From Rickettsia typhi (GTDB taxonomy: Bacteria > Pseudomonadota > Alphaproteobacteria > Rickettsiales > UBA1997), in NCBI GenBank assembly GCA_945902255.1, contig CAMDMO010000021.1, positions 1-17,270 on the forward strand: a DNA stretch of 17,270 bases, written 5' to 3'. Both the position numbers and the translations under genes were made by a program. The notes beneath the pieces were generated by a model that was not told where the DNA came from, did no database searches, and saw nothing but the letters and a program-made list of their open reading frames with translations. This document shows positions 6,980 through 15,074 of this stretch, in pieces. Each line of letters opens with the position of its first letter. The first letter of the stretch is position 1.

Positions 6980-7196
6980 TTTTATTCTTATTAATTGTGA
7001 TTGGTCTTTTTTTGATAGTAAAAGACCTGCTGCAATAAGGGCAAACCACGCTATCATTCTTGCCCATATCGAGATAAATTGCCGGATGTCCTAAGCCAGA
7101 TTTTACACTTTCTTTTTCGCCGTCACAAAAAATTTTTTTAGAATTAACGTGAAGTGTTTCAAGTGGACTATTTGGAATATTAGTTTGTAGATTCAT
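6972..7196 (-). CDS. zf-CHCC zinc-finger protein (NDUFS6-like)
   Basis: Small 74-residue protein of the zf-CHCC family, whose eukaryotic relative is the NDUFS6 accessory subunit of respiratory complex I; in alphaproteobacteria it occurs as a short stand-alone protein. Zinc ligands visible in order are Cys24 (FCDG), His37 (GHPAIYLDM), Cys52 and Cys55 (VCPYCSRSF). The spacing and the GHP-x5 pattern match the family. The ATG at 7196 is followed by the typical N-terminal region (TLHVNSKKIFCDG). Its last codons overlap the purA start by 8 bp, and it leads the purA-glycosyltransferase operon. The C-terminal Lys/Asn-rich tail is not conserved and is probably dispensable. The family call is firm; a role in complex I is inferred from the relative. 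Confidence 0.9.
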   Translation of the reverse strand: MNLQTNIPNSPLETLHVNSKKIFCDGEKESVKSGLGHPAIYLDMGKNDSVVCPYCSRSFTIKKRPITINKNKNG

Positions 7197-7291
7197 TTAA
7201 AAAAGATTTGAAAATTGCTACTTATTAAATCAAGCTTTAATCTATACCAATCTAATCTAAGATATTAAGTTTTTCAACAACCAAAGTAAAA
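7197..7291. promoter_or_regulatory. Divergent promoter region, zf-CHCC/purA and dsbD
   Basis: This 95-bp gap between divergent genes must contain both promoters unless transcription enters from outside. A possible plus-strand site is TTGCTA, 17 bases, TAATCT; a possible minus-strand site is TTGAAA, 17 bases, TAGATT. Both -10 boxes are weak, so the exact sites are uncertain. No strong hairpin was seen. Confidence 0.25.
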
Positions 7292-9139
7292 ATGAAAGCG
7301 AAAATTTTTTTTGCACTATCTTGCTTGTCACTATTATTTGGCATCAATATTGCCAACGCCTCGCTTGGTCAATGGCAAGAAAATCAGAGTAAAGGCGCTA
7401 AGGCAAGAGTTATTGGCAGCTTTTACACCAATGACAAAGGCGAAAAAAAACTAATAGCCGGACTTCATTTCAAAATTGCTAGCGGTTGGAAAATTTATGG
7501 AAAAAGTTCAGATGGCATTGGAATGCCTCCAAGCCTTGATTTTACTGGTTCAAAAAATTATAAAAAAAATGAAATTATTTGGCCTCAAGCCCATATTGGC
7601 GAAGAGACCATTGGCAAAGAAGTTATTAAATATCACTATTACAAAGATGAAGTGGTTTTACCAATTGAAATTGATCTAAATAATATCGATCAATCCTCAG
7701 AGCTTGCAATCAAGCTAGAATATGGCTTATGCAAAGATATCTGCATTCCTGCTAGCGAAAAATTCACAATTACAATTTCTGATAAAAAAGATGATGAAGC
7801 GATTGAAATAATTCAAAAATTTTATCCATCTAAACTTGATGCCAAGGCTGAGTTTGTAGAAGAAAATAATATAGAAAAAGAGGCTGTTGTTGCGCCAAAA
7901 ATAACTAACACATCTACAACCTTAATAAAAGCTATAATTTTCGGGATTATCGGCGGCGCTATTTTAAATATCATGCCTTGTGTTTTACCGGTTTTATCAA
8001 TTAAATTAATGTCGATAATTCAACATTCTAATGCCTCGATTTCACGCATTCGTTTTTCATTTTTCGCAACTATTATTGGCATTTTAACTTCATTCTTAAT
8101 TCTCGCCTTACTTGCAATTTTAATCAGCCTGACCGGCAATTCTCTTGGTTGGGGACTGCAATTTCAAAATCCTTATTTTTTAATATTTTTAATTTTAGTG
8201 GTAATGCTTTTTATCGCTAATTTATTGGGAATTTTTGAGATTACTTTTAATGGAGTAATTACAACAATTTTGGATAAAAAAATCACCCAAGAAGAAGAAG
8301 AAGAAAAGAAAAATATTTTTATCCCAAATTTCCTTTCAGGAATTTTAGCAGTTTTACTTGCAACTCCTTGCTCTGCGCCATTTCTTGGTTCTGCAATTTC
8401 TTTCGCTTTAGTTCAAGATTATTCAATAATTTTTCTGATGTTTTTGGCAATTGGATTTGGATTTGCTTTGCCTTATTTTATTTTAATAATAACTCCAAAA
8501 CTGGTTTATTTGATGCCAAAACCCGGATCTTGGATGGTAAAAATTAAGCAATTAATGTCAATTTTGCTATCAGCAACCGTAATTTGGCTATTATATATTC
8601 TTTCCCATAATATTGGAACCATGCCAGCAATCATTATTGGCGTGCTTTCTATCTTGTTAACTCAATGTTTAAAAATTAAATCCATTTTATTCAAGCCGCT
8701 AGCAATTATAACCATTGTTTCCCTCTCTTTTTCTCTTCCAGTTGATTTCAAAAATAACCCAAATATTCAACGAAAAGCTGACGAAATTTACTGGAAAAAA
8801 TTTGATGAGATGCAGCTATACAGCCATGTAAATCAAGGCGATACGGTAATAGTTGATGTCACTGCCGACTGGTGCCTTACCTGCAAATTAAATGAAGCCA
8901 GAATTTTTAAAAATAGAGAAGTTATGGCAAAATTAGAAAAAGGGGCTAACATCGTTCTAATGCGTGCCGATATTACAAAACCAGATGAGGAAGTAATGTT
9001 GTTTTTAAAAAAACATGGTCGCTTCGCTATTCCATTTAATGCAGTTTTTGGACCCAATGCCAAAAATGGCTTACTAACCAGCGAATTACTTACAGAAAAA
9101 GAACTTTTAGAACTTGTTAACAAAGCATCAAAAAAATAA
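7292..9139 (+). CDS. dsbD: Thiol:disulfide interchange protein, DsbD/ScsB type
   Basis: Inner-membrane protein that carries reducing power from cytoplasmic thioredoxin to periplasmic disulfide partners. In 615 residues the order is: signal peptide (1-23, ending ANA-S); periplasmic N-terminal domain (24-200) with a redox pair Cys147/Cys151 in GLCKDICIPAS; DsbD transmembrane domain (about 212-485) with the two conserved half-sites NIMPCVLPVLSIKL (Cys230) and LLATPCSAPFLG (Cys360); and a C-terminal thioredoxin domain with WCLTC (528-531) preceded by VDVTAD. The CX3C N-terminal site and the domain order look more like the ScsB branch than E. coli DsbD. A poly-Glu cytoplasmic loop (ITQEEEEEKK) lies between the two membrane halves. 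Its stop is 2 bp before gatA, so the two are probably co-transcribed. The GrxC encoded nearby acts on the cytoplasmic side only. Confidence 0.92.
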   Translation: MKAKIFFALSCLSLLFGINIANASLGQWQENQSKGAKARVIGSFYTNDKGEKKLIAGLHFKIASGWKIYGKSSDGIGMPPSLDFTGSKNYKKNEIIWPQAHIGEETIGKEVIKYHYYKDEVVLPIEIDLNNIDQSSELAIKLEYGLCKDICIPASEKFTITISDKKDDEAIEIIQKFYPSKLDAKAEFVEENNIEKEAVVAPKITNTSTTLIKAIIFGIIGGAILNIMPCVLPVLSIKLMSIIQHSNASISRIRFSFFATIIGILTSFLILALLAILISLTGNSLGWGLQFQNPYFLIFLILVVMLFIANLLGIFEITFNGVITTILDKKITQEEEEEKKNIFIPNFLSGILAVLLATPCSAPFLGSAISFALVQDYSIIFLMFLAIGFGFALPYFILIITPKLVYLMPKPGSWMVKIKQLMSILLSATVIWLLYILSHNIGTMPAIIIGVLSILLTQCLKIKSILFKPLAIITIVSLSFSLPVDFKNNPNIQRKADEIYWKKFDEMQLYSHVNQGDTVIVDVTADWCLTCKLNEARIFKNREVMAKLEKGANIVLMRADITKPDEEVMLFLKKHGRFAIPFNAVFGPNAKNGLLTSELLTEKELLELVNKASKK

Positions 9140-9141
9140 AA

Positions 9142-10632
9142 ATGTCAGAATTAAATAGCCTTACAATCAAAGAAACTATTAGCGGATTAAAATCAAAAAA
9201 ATTTTCAGCAATAGAAGTTACGAACTCTTATATTCAAAATATTGAAAAAAATCGTCGACTTAATGCCTTTATTACCGATAGCTTTGATCTAGCTTTAGCG
9301 CAAGCGAAAAAGGCTGATGAAAATATTGCAAAAAATGAAGCAAAAGATTTGGAAGGAATTCCTTTGGCAATTAAAGATTTGTTCTGCACTAAAAATGTTA
9401 GAACCACTTCTGCTTCAAAAATGCTATCCGATTTTGTTCCCACTTATGAATCAACAGTAACTCAAAAGCTTTGGAATGCTGGCGCAGTAATGCTAGGAAA
9501 AGTTAATATGGATGAATTTGCCATGGGCTCGTCTAATATTACTAGTTTTTTTGGACCAGTAATTAATCCTTATAAAAAGAAAAATTCTGATGAAGATTTA
9601 GTTCCCGGAGGAAGCTCTGGAGGAAGTTCTGCAGCAGTTGCAGCAAATTTATGCGCTGGCGCAACCGGCTCTGACACAGGAGGATCAATCAGACAACCTG
9701 CATCTTTTACTAATACCGTTGGTGTAAAACCAACTTATGGCAGATGCTCTAGATTTGGCATGATTGCTTTTGCTAGCTCGCTTGATCAAGCTGGAGTTTT
9801 TGCAAAAGATGTTTATGACGCGGCACTAATGCAAAGAATTATTTCAGGATTTGACACCAAAGATTCAACTTCAATCAACCGCCCCACCCCTCAATTTGAA
9901 CAATTATTAAATTCTAATATTAAGGGCAAAAAAATTGGCATTCCAAGGGAATATCATGTTGATGGCATGCCTCAAGAAATTGAAGAATTGTGGAATAAAG
10001 GTAAGGAAATTTTAACAAAACGCGGCGCTCAATTAGTTGATATTTCACTTCCTCACACAAAATATGCGCCAGCAATTTATTATATTTTAGCTTCTGCCGA
10101 ATGCTCTTCAAACCTTGCCAGATTTGATGGTGTGCGCTATGGATTAAGAGTTGATACTGCGGAAGATGGGCGAAATTTATCGCTTGAAGAAATGTATGAA
10201 AAAACTCGCGCCATTGGTTTTGGCACTGAAGTAAAAAGAAGAATTATGACCGGAACTTATGTTCTTTCTGCCGGATATTTTGATGCTTATTATAAAAAAG
10301 CGCAAAGAGTAAGAAATTTAGTATTACAAGATTTTATCAATGCCTTTAAAAATATTGATGCAATCCTTACTCCATCAACTCCAAACGCCGCCTTCCCAGT
10401 TGATCAATCGAAAGAATCCAATAAAATGGATCCGGTAAAAATGTATTTAAATGACGCTTTCACAATTCCTGCAAACTTAGCTGGCGTGCCAGCAATGTCA
10501 GTTCCAGCAGGTTTTGATAAAGACGGATTGCCACTGGGCTTGCAAATTATTTCCAATCATTTTGATGAACAAACCATGCTTGATATTGCATTGGCAATTG
10601 AGGAAGATGCTGGGGTGAGAAATTATAAATAA
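9142..10632 (+). CDS. gatA: Asp-tRNA(Asn)/Glu-tRNA(Gln) amidotransferase subunit A
   Basis: Amidase subunit of GatCAB, which releases ammonia from glutamine to turn mischarged Glu-tRNA(Gln) or Asp-tRNA(Asn) into the correct amide. The 496-residue product has normal length. The amidase-signature catalytic triad is visible: Lys78 (PLAIKDLF), cis-Ser158 (PGGSSGGSS) and nucleophile Ser182 (GSDTGGSIRQPA); the 24-residue spacing between the serines agrees with known GatA enzymes. The C-terminal ANLAGVPAMSVPAGF and GLPLGLQII are also typical. The ATG at 9142 lies just after dsbD behind AAATAAAA. Neither gatC nor gatB lies beside it, so the complex is split across the genome if complete. A strong hairpin starts 7 bp after its TAA stop. 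Confidence 0.97.
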   Translation: MSELNSLTIKETISGLKSKKFSAIEVTNSYIQNIEKNRRLNAFITDSFDLALAQAKKADENIAKNEAKDLEGIPLAIKDLFCTKNVRTTSASKMLSDFVPTYESTVTQKLWNAGAVMLGKVNMDEFAMGSSNITSFFGPVINPYKKKNSDEDLVPGGSSGGSSAAVAANLCAGATGSDTGGSIRQPASFTNTVGVKPTYGRCSRFGMIAFASSLDQAGVFAKDVYDAALMQRIISGFDTKDSTSINRPTPQFEQLLNSNIKGKKIGIPREYHVDGMPQEIEELWNKGKEILTKRGAQLVDISLPHTKYAPAIYYILASAECSSNLARFDGVRYGLRVDTAEDGRNLSLEEMYEKTRAIGFGTEVKRRIMTGTYVLSAGYFDAYYKKAQRVRNLVLQDFINAFKNIDAILTPSTPNAAFPVDQSKESNKMDPVKMYLNDAFTIPANLAGVPAMSVPAGFDKDGLPLGLQIISNHFDEQTMLDIALAIEEDAGVRNYK

Positions 10633-10715
10633 AAAATTGAGCGTCTAAATTCCGCACCTAAGAATCATCCTGAGCTTGTCGAAGGATGATTCTTAGGTGT
10701 GGAATTTAGACGCTC
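10631..10715 (-). terminator. Rho-independent-like terminator for the membrane-protein gene
   Basis: Read on the minus strand, the 32-bp palindromic stem begins 9 bp after the TAG stop of the gene at 10724-12523. It is followed by AATTTTTT, a U-tract adequate for intrinsic termination. In the gatA direction the stem is followed by TAAAAAAAC, so it lacks a U-tract there and would act only as a 3'-end hairpin. Confidence 0.6.
10639..10715. repeat. 77-bp near-perfect palindrome of the CTGAGCTTGTCGAAG family
   Basis: Arms 10639-10670 and 10684-10715 (32 bases each) pair throughout with a single G-U wobble, around a 13-nt loop TGAGCTTGTCGAA. The centre is the same core found in the repeats at 12586-12917 and 14964-15044. 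It fills nearly all of the gap between convergent gatA and the membrane-protein gene. Confidence 0.92.
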
Positions 10716-10723
10716 TAAAAAAA

Positions 10724-12523
10724 CTAAATCTCAAAAAACACCAATTTCAAATCATTCGAAACAAGCGGGGCTTTTTTACTAAGCCCCTTTAATGTTGTTT
10801 CTAATTTTCTTAAATTCGCCCAAGACTCATTTTTTGTATAACGAATTCTGTCGATATAAATTCCACCAAAACCCGCCTTCTTAACTTCATTAACTAGATT
10901 TTTGTAATCTAAATTAGAAATGCCGCTTTGCCATCTGCTGCCTTTTCTGCCAACCATTGCGGGGTAAGACCATTTTAGATTTTTGGAATATAAATAAGGC
11001 AAAGTTAAGCCATAGTCGCCACCTTCTGGAAAATAAGAAATTGGCAGAATAAAAATTGGTAATTGACTTGAGGTTGAGCCCTCTATTTTCTTAATAAAAT
11101 CTTCTTGAATTTGCAGCTCGTTTTTTAATTCTTGCGGCTGAATAATTTTAAGAGAAGACTTTCCAACTTGATCAAATAAAGCTATTACAAAAATTATTAA
11201 AATAAAAATTTGAGCATATTTTTTTTGACCAAAAATTTTCTTTTCAATAATTTTATCAAAAATTATTGCGACTAAAAATAGCGAAATAAAAGCAATAAAT
11301 ATTGAAAATCTGGCATGGCTTCTAAGCATTGGAAATGCTGCCGAAACAAACATCACCAAGCCTCCTGCGGTTGCGAATAAAACTAGTAAAAAATTTAGAA
11401 TTGCTAATTTTGAAATTAAATTTTGATCGCCTAAATCTAGATTAAATTTCTTAATTGTTTTTTGTAAAAAAGAACTCTTATCATCAAAATTTTTTGCAAT
11501 TAACCATAATGATAAAAATAAAAATCCTGCAGAAGCAAGAATTCCAAGACTTGCCGCCCCACTTTCCATTTCTTTAGAAAAGCTATCAAATAGCCCGCGC
11601 AAATTACTGAAATAATCAAAATAATGATTCGGACTTGGCAAAAATAAGTAGATTATTTTAAGTGCATAAAATTCGCTTTCCGCTAAACCTCGATGCACCA
11701 CGCTAGCATTATAGCCATTCTTTGCCCAATATGAAATCACTGGAAAATGTAAAAAAACTAAAATTAAAAATATTACAAAGCACAAAGTCAAAACTTCTAA
11801 CGCAGCTAAATTGCGGAATTTTCCATTTTTTAAACCCCTGATAAATAATGCAAAAATGAAAATTATGCAGCTATAAAAGGCATAATAAATTCCACTCGTT
11901 GCAGCAATTGCGGCAATTAACAAAGAAAGATAAGCGAAGTTGTTAAAAATAAATTGCACCCGACCATTTTTATCCTTATCTAAAATTTTAATTTTATTTT
12001 CAATAATCCATAAAAAAACCATGATGATTAATGGAACAATTGCGTAGTTTGACAAGAATAAATGACTGGTTCCACGCACTAAATGGTAGTGAGTAAAGCT
12101 ATATAAAATGCTTACCAAAGTCGCGCTGAAGATGCTGATTTTAGAATGACGCAACACAGCAAATGAAGAGAGGGAAATTAGAGCGAAAGTTATGATAAAA
12201 AAACTATTTACAACCAAAAAGGGATTTTGCGAAAAAAGAGCTAGAATTTTAATGATGAATAAATTTAAAAAATCGGCATGAATTGGGAAGTCATGAAAAG
12301 AAAATGCACCATCTATTTGCGGGAATCCGACTGAATTATTGAAAAAAAACCAACCTTGAGAAATTATGGTTTTTGCAACAAAAGTAGTAAAAAAAACATC
12401 GCTATTTTTAACAAAAATTGGCTGATAAAGATTTAGATTCCAAACTTGAAAAACAGCAGCAAATATTGATAGGGAAAGGATTGGCGCGATTAGATAGATA
12501 AAAAATAATCTAGATTTTTGCAT
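10724..12523 (-). CDS. Large polytopic membrane protein, possible GT-C-type glycosyltransferase
   Basis: Unrecognised with certainty. The 599-residue product has roughly a dozen hydrophobic segments: 7-27, about 86-96, 103-123, 131-145, 155-174, 195-228, 242-264, 325-343, 372-397, 405-421 and 438-450. A soluble C-terminal domain follows (about 460-599), probably periplasmic. The first outer loop has Asp42 (KNSDVFFTTF) and then FHDFPIHADF, an arrangement like GT-C enzymes that use lipid-linked sugars. RSHARFSIFIAF (401-412) and GFGGIYIDRIRY (551-562) resemble motifs I associate with large bacterial membrane glycosyltransferase-like proteins. The ATG at 12523 sits behind GCTAAAAA; the stop is TAG. 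It is downstream of thrS on the same strand but separated by a 410-bp repeat-filled gap, so it is probably an independent unit. The membrane topology is firm; the enzyme class is inference. Confidence 0.6.
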   Translation of the reverse strand: MQKSRLFFIYLIAPILSLSIFAAVFQVWNLNLYQPIFVKNSDVFFTTFVAKTIISQGWFFFNNSVGFPQIDGAFSFHDFPIHADFLNLFIIKILALFSQNPFLVVNSFFIITFALISLSSFAVLRHSKISIFSATLVSILYSFTHYHLVRGTSHLFLSNYAIVPLIIMVFLWIIENKIKILDKDKNGRVQFIFNNFAYLSLLIAAIAATSGIYYAFYSCIIFIFALFIRGLKNGKFRNLAALEVLTLCFVIFLILVFLHFPVISYWAKNGYNASVVHRGLAESEFYALKIIYLFLPSPNHYFDYFSNLRGLFDSFSKEMESGAASLGILASAGFLFLSLWLIAKNFDDKSSFLQKTIKKFNLDLGDQNLISKLAILNFLLVLFATAGGLVMFVSAAFPMLRSHARFSIFIAFISLFLVAIIFDKIIEKKIFGQKKYAQIFILIIFVIALFDQVGKSSLKIIQPQELKNELQIQEDFIKKIEGSTSSQLPIFILPISYFPEGGDYGLTLPYLYSKNLKWSYPAMVGRKGSRWQSGISNLDYKNLVNEVKKAGFGGIYIDRIRYTKNESWANLRKLETTLKGLSKKAPLVSNDLKLVFFEI

Positions 12524-12585
12524 TTTTTAGCGTTTTGTTAGTAAAATTATGATATGTATAAAGAATTTTCTAGAGCTTGCGCCTA

Positions 12586-12917
12586 GAATCATCCTTCGAC
12601 AAGCTCAGGATTGCAAAAGCTCGTCATTTGGTTAGATTTTAGCTAATACACAAGTTGTTACCCTTTCTTAAGTTGTCACCCCGTCGAATGACGGGGTCCA
12701 TTTCGTCAAGATTTCGATTTTAAAATTAAGTTGAGAATTTATGACCAGATGGACCCCGTCATTCGACGGGGTGACAACTTAAGAAAGGGTAACAACTTAA
12801 GAAAAGGTGACAACTTAAAAAAAGAGTAACAACTTAAATAAGTAACAACTTGGTATTAAGCCAAAATCTAACCAAATGACGAGCTTTTGCAATCCTGAGC
12901 TTGTCGAAGGATGATTC
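12586..12917. repeat. 332-bp composite palindrome with nested repeat units
   Basis: Left arm 12586-12701 and right arm 12749-12917 are inverted copies around a 47-nt unpaired centre (12702-12748). From outside inward each arm holds: the CTGAGCTTGTCGAAG core; a 30-40 base segment around GCAAAAGCTCGTCATTTGG; GTRACAACTT 10-mers; and a short hairpin CCCCGTC-4 nt-GACGGGG (12679-12696 and 12754-12771) with GGGGTCCAT/ATGGACCCC. The right arm is about 53 nt longer because it carries five 10-mers where the left has two. The outer and inner parts pair almost perfectly; a short stretch (TGTATTAGCT versus GTATTAAGCC) has diverged. Confidence 0.9.
12771..12851. repeat. Five tandem GTRACAACTT repeats (18-bp period)
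   Basis: GTGACAACTT or GTAACAACTT begins at 12771, 12789, 12807, 12825 and 12842, giving periods of 18, 18, 18 and 17 bp; the first four alternate GTG/GTA. Spacers are A-rich (AAGAAAGG, AAGAAAAG, AAAAAAGA, AAATAAA). The left arm of the surrounding palindrome holds two inverted copies (about 12652-12679). A further TTAAGTTGTCAC occurs at 15252-15263. Confidence 0.88.
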
Positions 12918-12933
12918 AGTTTTAGAAACTTTT

Positions 12934-14853
12934 TTATACCTTATCAACAATCTGTTGTTTCGCCATTTTCACAAACTCTTCAACAGTCATAACCACTTGA
13001 TTTTCCTCACCAAATTTACGAACTGAAACCGTATTATTTTCCGCTTCTTTTTTTCCTACAGCTAAAATATAAGGCACTTTTTTTAAACTATGTTGACGAA
13101 TTTTATAATTAATTTTTTGTGCATCTAAATCACCTTCAACTCTTAATCCGCTGGTTTTTAATTTTTCTAAAACCCCTTTAGCATAATCGTCTGAATCATT
13201 GGTAATTGTTGCAACCACAATTTGCACTGGCGACAACCAAAGTGGAAATTTTCCAGCGCAATTCTCAATTAAAATTCCGATAAATCTTTCAAAAGTTCCG
13301 ATAATAGCGCGGTGCAGCATTACTGGGCGTTTGCGAGTTCCATCTTGCGCTACATAACTGGCATCAAGTCTTTCTGGTAAAATAAAATCAACTTGAATTG
13401 TGCCGCATTGCCAAGTTCTGCCAATTGCATCAGTTAGCTGAAATTCTAATTTTGGTCCATAAAACGCGCCCTCACCTGGATTAATTTCATAATTCAGTCC
13501 AGCAATTTTAACCGCTTCAGCTAGGGCAGCTTCAGCGCGATCCCAAGTTTCTTCAGAGCCGGCGCGTTTTTCTGGACGAGTTGAAAATTTTACTTTCACA
13601 TCTAAAAATCCAAAATCGCGATAGACTTCTTTTAGTAAATTACAAAATTTTACAGTCTCTTCATTGATTTGACTTTCTTCACAAAAAATATGCGCATCAT
13701 CTTGGGTAAAGGCGCGAACCCTCATAATTCCATGAAGCGAACCGGAAGATTCATTGCGGTGGCAAGAACCAAATTCTGCCATGCGAAGTGGCAATTGGCG
13801 ATAAGATTTTAACTCTTGATTAAAAATTTGCACATGGCACGGACAGTTCATTGGCTTGATTGCAAGCATTCTATCTTCACTTTCCGCCACAAACATATTT
13901 TCACGAAATTTTTCCCAATGCCCAGATTTTTCCCACAAAATTTTATCAACTAATTGCGGAGTTTTTACTTCAACATAGCCATTTTTCTCTAATTTTTGAC
14001 GAATATAATTTTCAATTTCACGATAAATAAACCAGCCTTTTGGGTGCCAAAACACTGATCCTACCGCTTCTTCTTGAATATGAAATAAATCCATATCGCG
14101 ACCAATTTTTCTATGATCTCTTTTTGCTGCTTCTTCCAACATTTTTAGATAATTTTCTAACGCCTCTTTTGACTCCCAAGCGGTTCCATAAATGCGTTGC
14201 AACATTTCATTTTTAGAATCGCCGCGCCAGTAAGCGCCAGCTAATTTCATTAATTTAAAATGTTTGATATGTGAAGTTGAGGGAGCGTGCGGCCCACGAC
14301 AAAGATCAATAAACTGACCTTGGCGATAAAGTGAAATATCTTCGTTTGACGGAATTGAAGCGATAATTTCTGCTTTATATTTTTCGCCAATTGAATTAAA
14401 AAATTTCACCGCATCATCTCTTTTCCAAACCTCACGAACTAGCTTCTCATCTCGCTTTACAATCTCTTGCATTTTCTTTTCGATTTTTTCTAAATCTTCT
14501 AAAGCGAAAGGAGTTTTGCGCGCAAAATCATAATAAAATCCATTTTCAATAGCGGGTCCAATTGTAACTTGAGTTTCAGGAAATAACTCTTTAACCGCTT
14601 CTGCCATGATGTGAGCCGCATCGTGACGAATAACTTCCAAAGCATCAGCCCCAGATTTTGGCGTTACAATTTCAATTTTTGCATCATTTTCAATTGCGCG
14701 CGAAAGATCGCGCAGCTCACCATTTACCTTAATTGCTAAAGCAACTTTAGCCAAAGAAATTGAAATTGATTTTGCAATTTCTTCACCACTAATTCCAAAA
14801 GGAAATTCACGCGACGCGCCATCGGGGAAAGTTATTTTAATTTGAGCAGACAT
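12934..14853 (-). CDS. thrS: Threonyl-tRNA synthetase
   Basis: Class II synthetase that charges tRNA(Thr) and removes mischarged Ser. The 639-residue product has full length. Domains in order: TGS (about 1-64); editing domain with the metal-site residues HDAAH (His77, His81) and CRGPH (Cys185, His189); catalytic core with zinc ligands Cys337 (MNCPCH), His388 (DDAHIF) and His514 (MLHRAIIGT), each three residues later than in E. coli; motif 2 around FGSCHRNE; and a C-terminal anticodon-binding domain (about 541-639) with SPVQIVVATI. All key residues are present. The ATG at 14853 gives the standard TGS start, behind TTTAAAA. No T-box is visible upstream. Transcription runs away from the divergent tRNA-Ala gene. 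Confidence 0.97.
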   Translation of the reverse strand: MSAQIKITFPDGASREFPFGISGEEIAKSISISLAKVALAIKVNGELRDLSRAIENDAKIEIVTPKSGADALEVIRHDAAHIMAEAVKELFPETQVTIGPAIENGFYYDFARKTPFALEDLEKIEKKMQEIVKRDEKLVREVWKRDDAVKFFNSIGEKYKAEIIASIPSNEDISLYRQGQFIDLCRGPHAPSTSHIKHFKLMKLAGAYWRGDSKNEMLQRIYGTAWESKEALENYLKMLEEAAKRDHRKIGRDMDLFHIQEEAVGSVFWHPKGWFIYREIENYIRQKLEKNGYVEVKTPQLVDKILWEKSGHWEKFRENMFVAESEDRMLAIKPMNCPCHVQIFNQELKSYRQLPLRMAEFGSCHRNESSGSLHGIMRVRAFTQDDAHIFCEESQINEETVKFCNLLKEVYRDFGFLDVKVKFSTRPEKRAGSEETWDRAEAALAEAVKIAGLNYEINPGEGAFYGPKLEFQLTDAIGRTWQCGTIQVDFILPERLDASYVAQDGTRKRPVMLHRAIIGTFERFIGILIENCAGKFPLWLSPVQIVVATITNDSDDYAKGVLEKLKTSGLRVEGDLDAQKINYKIRQHSLKKVPYILAVGKKEAENNTVSVRKFGEENQVVMTVEEFVKMAKQQIVDKV

Positions 14854-14963
14854 TTTTAAATTGAAAAATTATTGTGATTGAATTAGCTTACTTAGGTCAT
14901 TAATGATTTTCAATATTTTAAACAATTCTTTAATTTCATCAATTAATTTGGTTCTGCAATCAA

Positions 14964-15044
14964 GATGTCATGCTGAGCTTGTCGAAGCATGATATTTAAG
15001 GTGGAAACTTCAACATCATGCTTAGACAAGCTCAGCATGACATC
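14964..15044. repeat. 81-bp inverted repeat of the CTGAGCTTGTCGAAG family
   Basis: Arms 14964-14993 and 15015-15044 pair at 29 of 30 positions around a 21-nt loop. Each arm contains the core CTGAGCTTGTC flanked here by ATG/CAT rather than the ATCC/GGAT of the copies at 10639 and 12586. It lies between the divergent thrS and tRNA-Ala genes, 30 bp before the tRNA. Confidence 0.9.
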
Positions 15045-15074
15045 GAGGCTTCTCATAAACAGTAAGTTACATAT

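Larger units (their letters stand above)
12524..12933. other. 410-bp repeat-filled gap between thrS and the membrane-protein gene
   Basis: No coding frame is supported here. Almost all of it is the 332-bp composite palindrome described separately. The 62 bp next to the membrane-protein start (12524-12585) are AT-rich with CATAAT/TATACA-like boxes on the minus strand but no clear -35. The 16 bp next to the thrS stop contain no U-tract terminator. Confidence 0.7.

Noticed and set aside
6980..7057. N-terminal extension of purA
   Set aside because: Not conserved in PurA and fully explained as an alternate frame of the overlapping zf-CHCC gene.
12586..12917. CRISPR array
   Set aside because: The regular 18-bp units have A-rich spacers of only 7-8 bp and sit in a palindrome; no cas genes are nearby.
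14869..14967. Minus-strand open stretch just upstream of thrS reading KLIDEIKELFKILKIINDL
   Set aside because: No start codon, only 32 codons, and the Ile/Lys/Leu-rich composition is expected from AT-rich DNA. It could be a gene tail cut by the palindrome at 14964, but the evidence is too thin.
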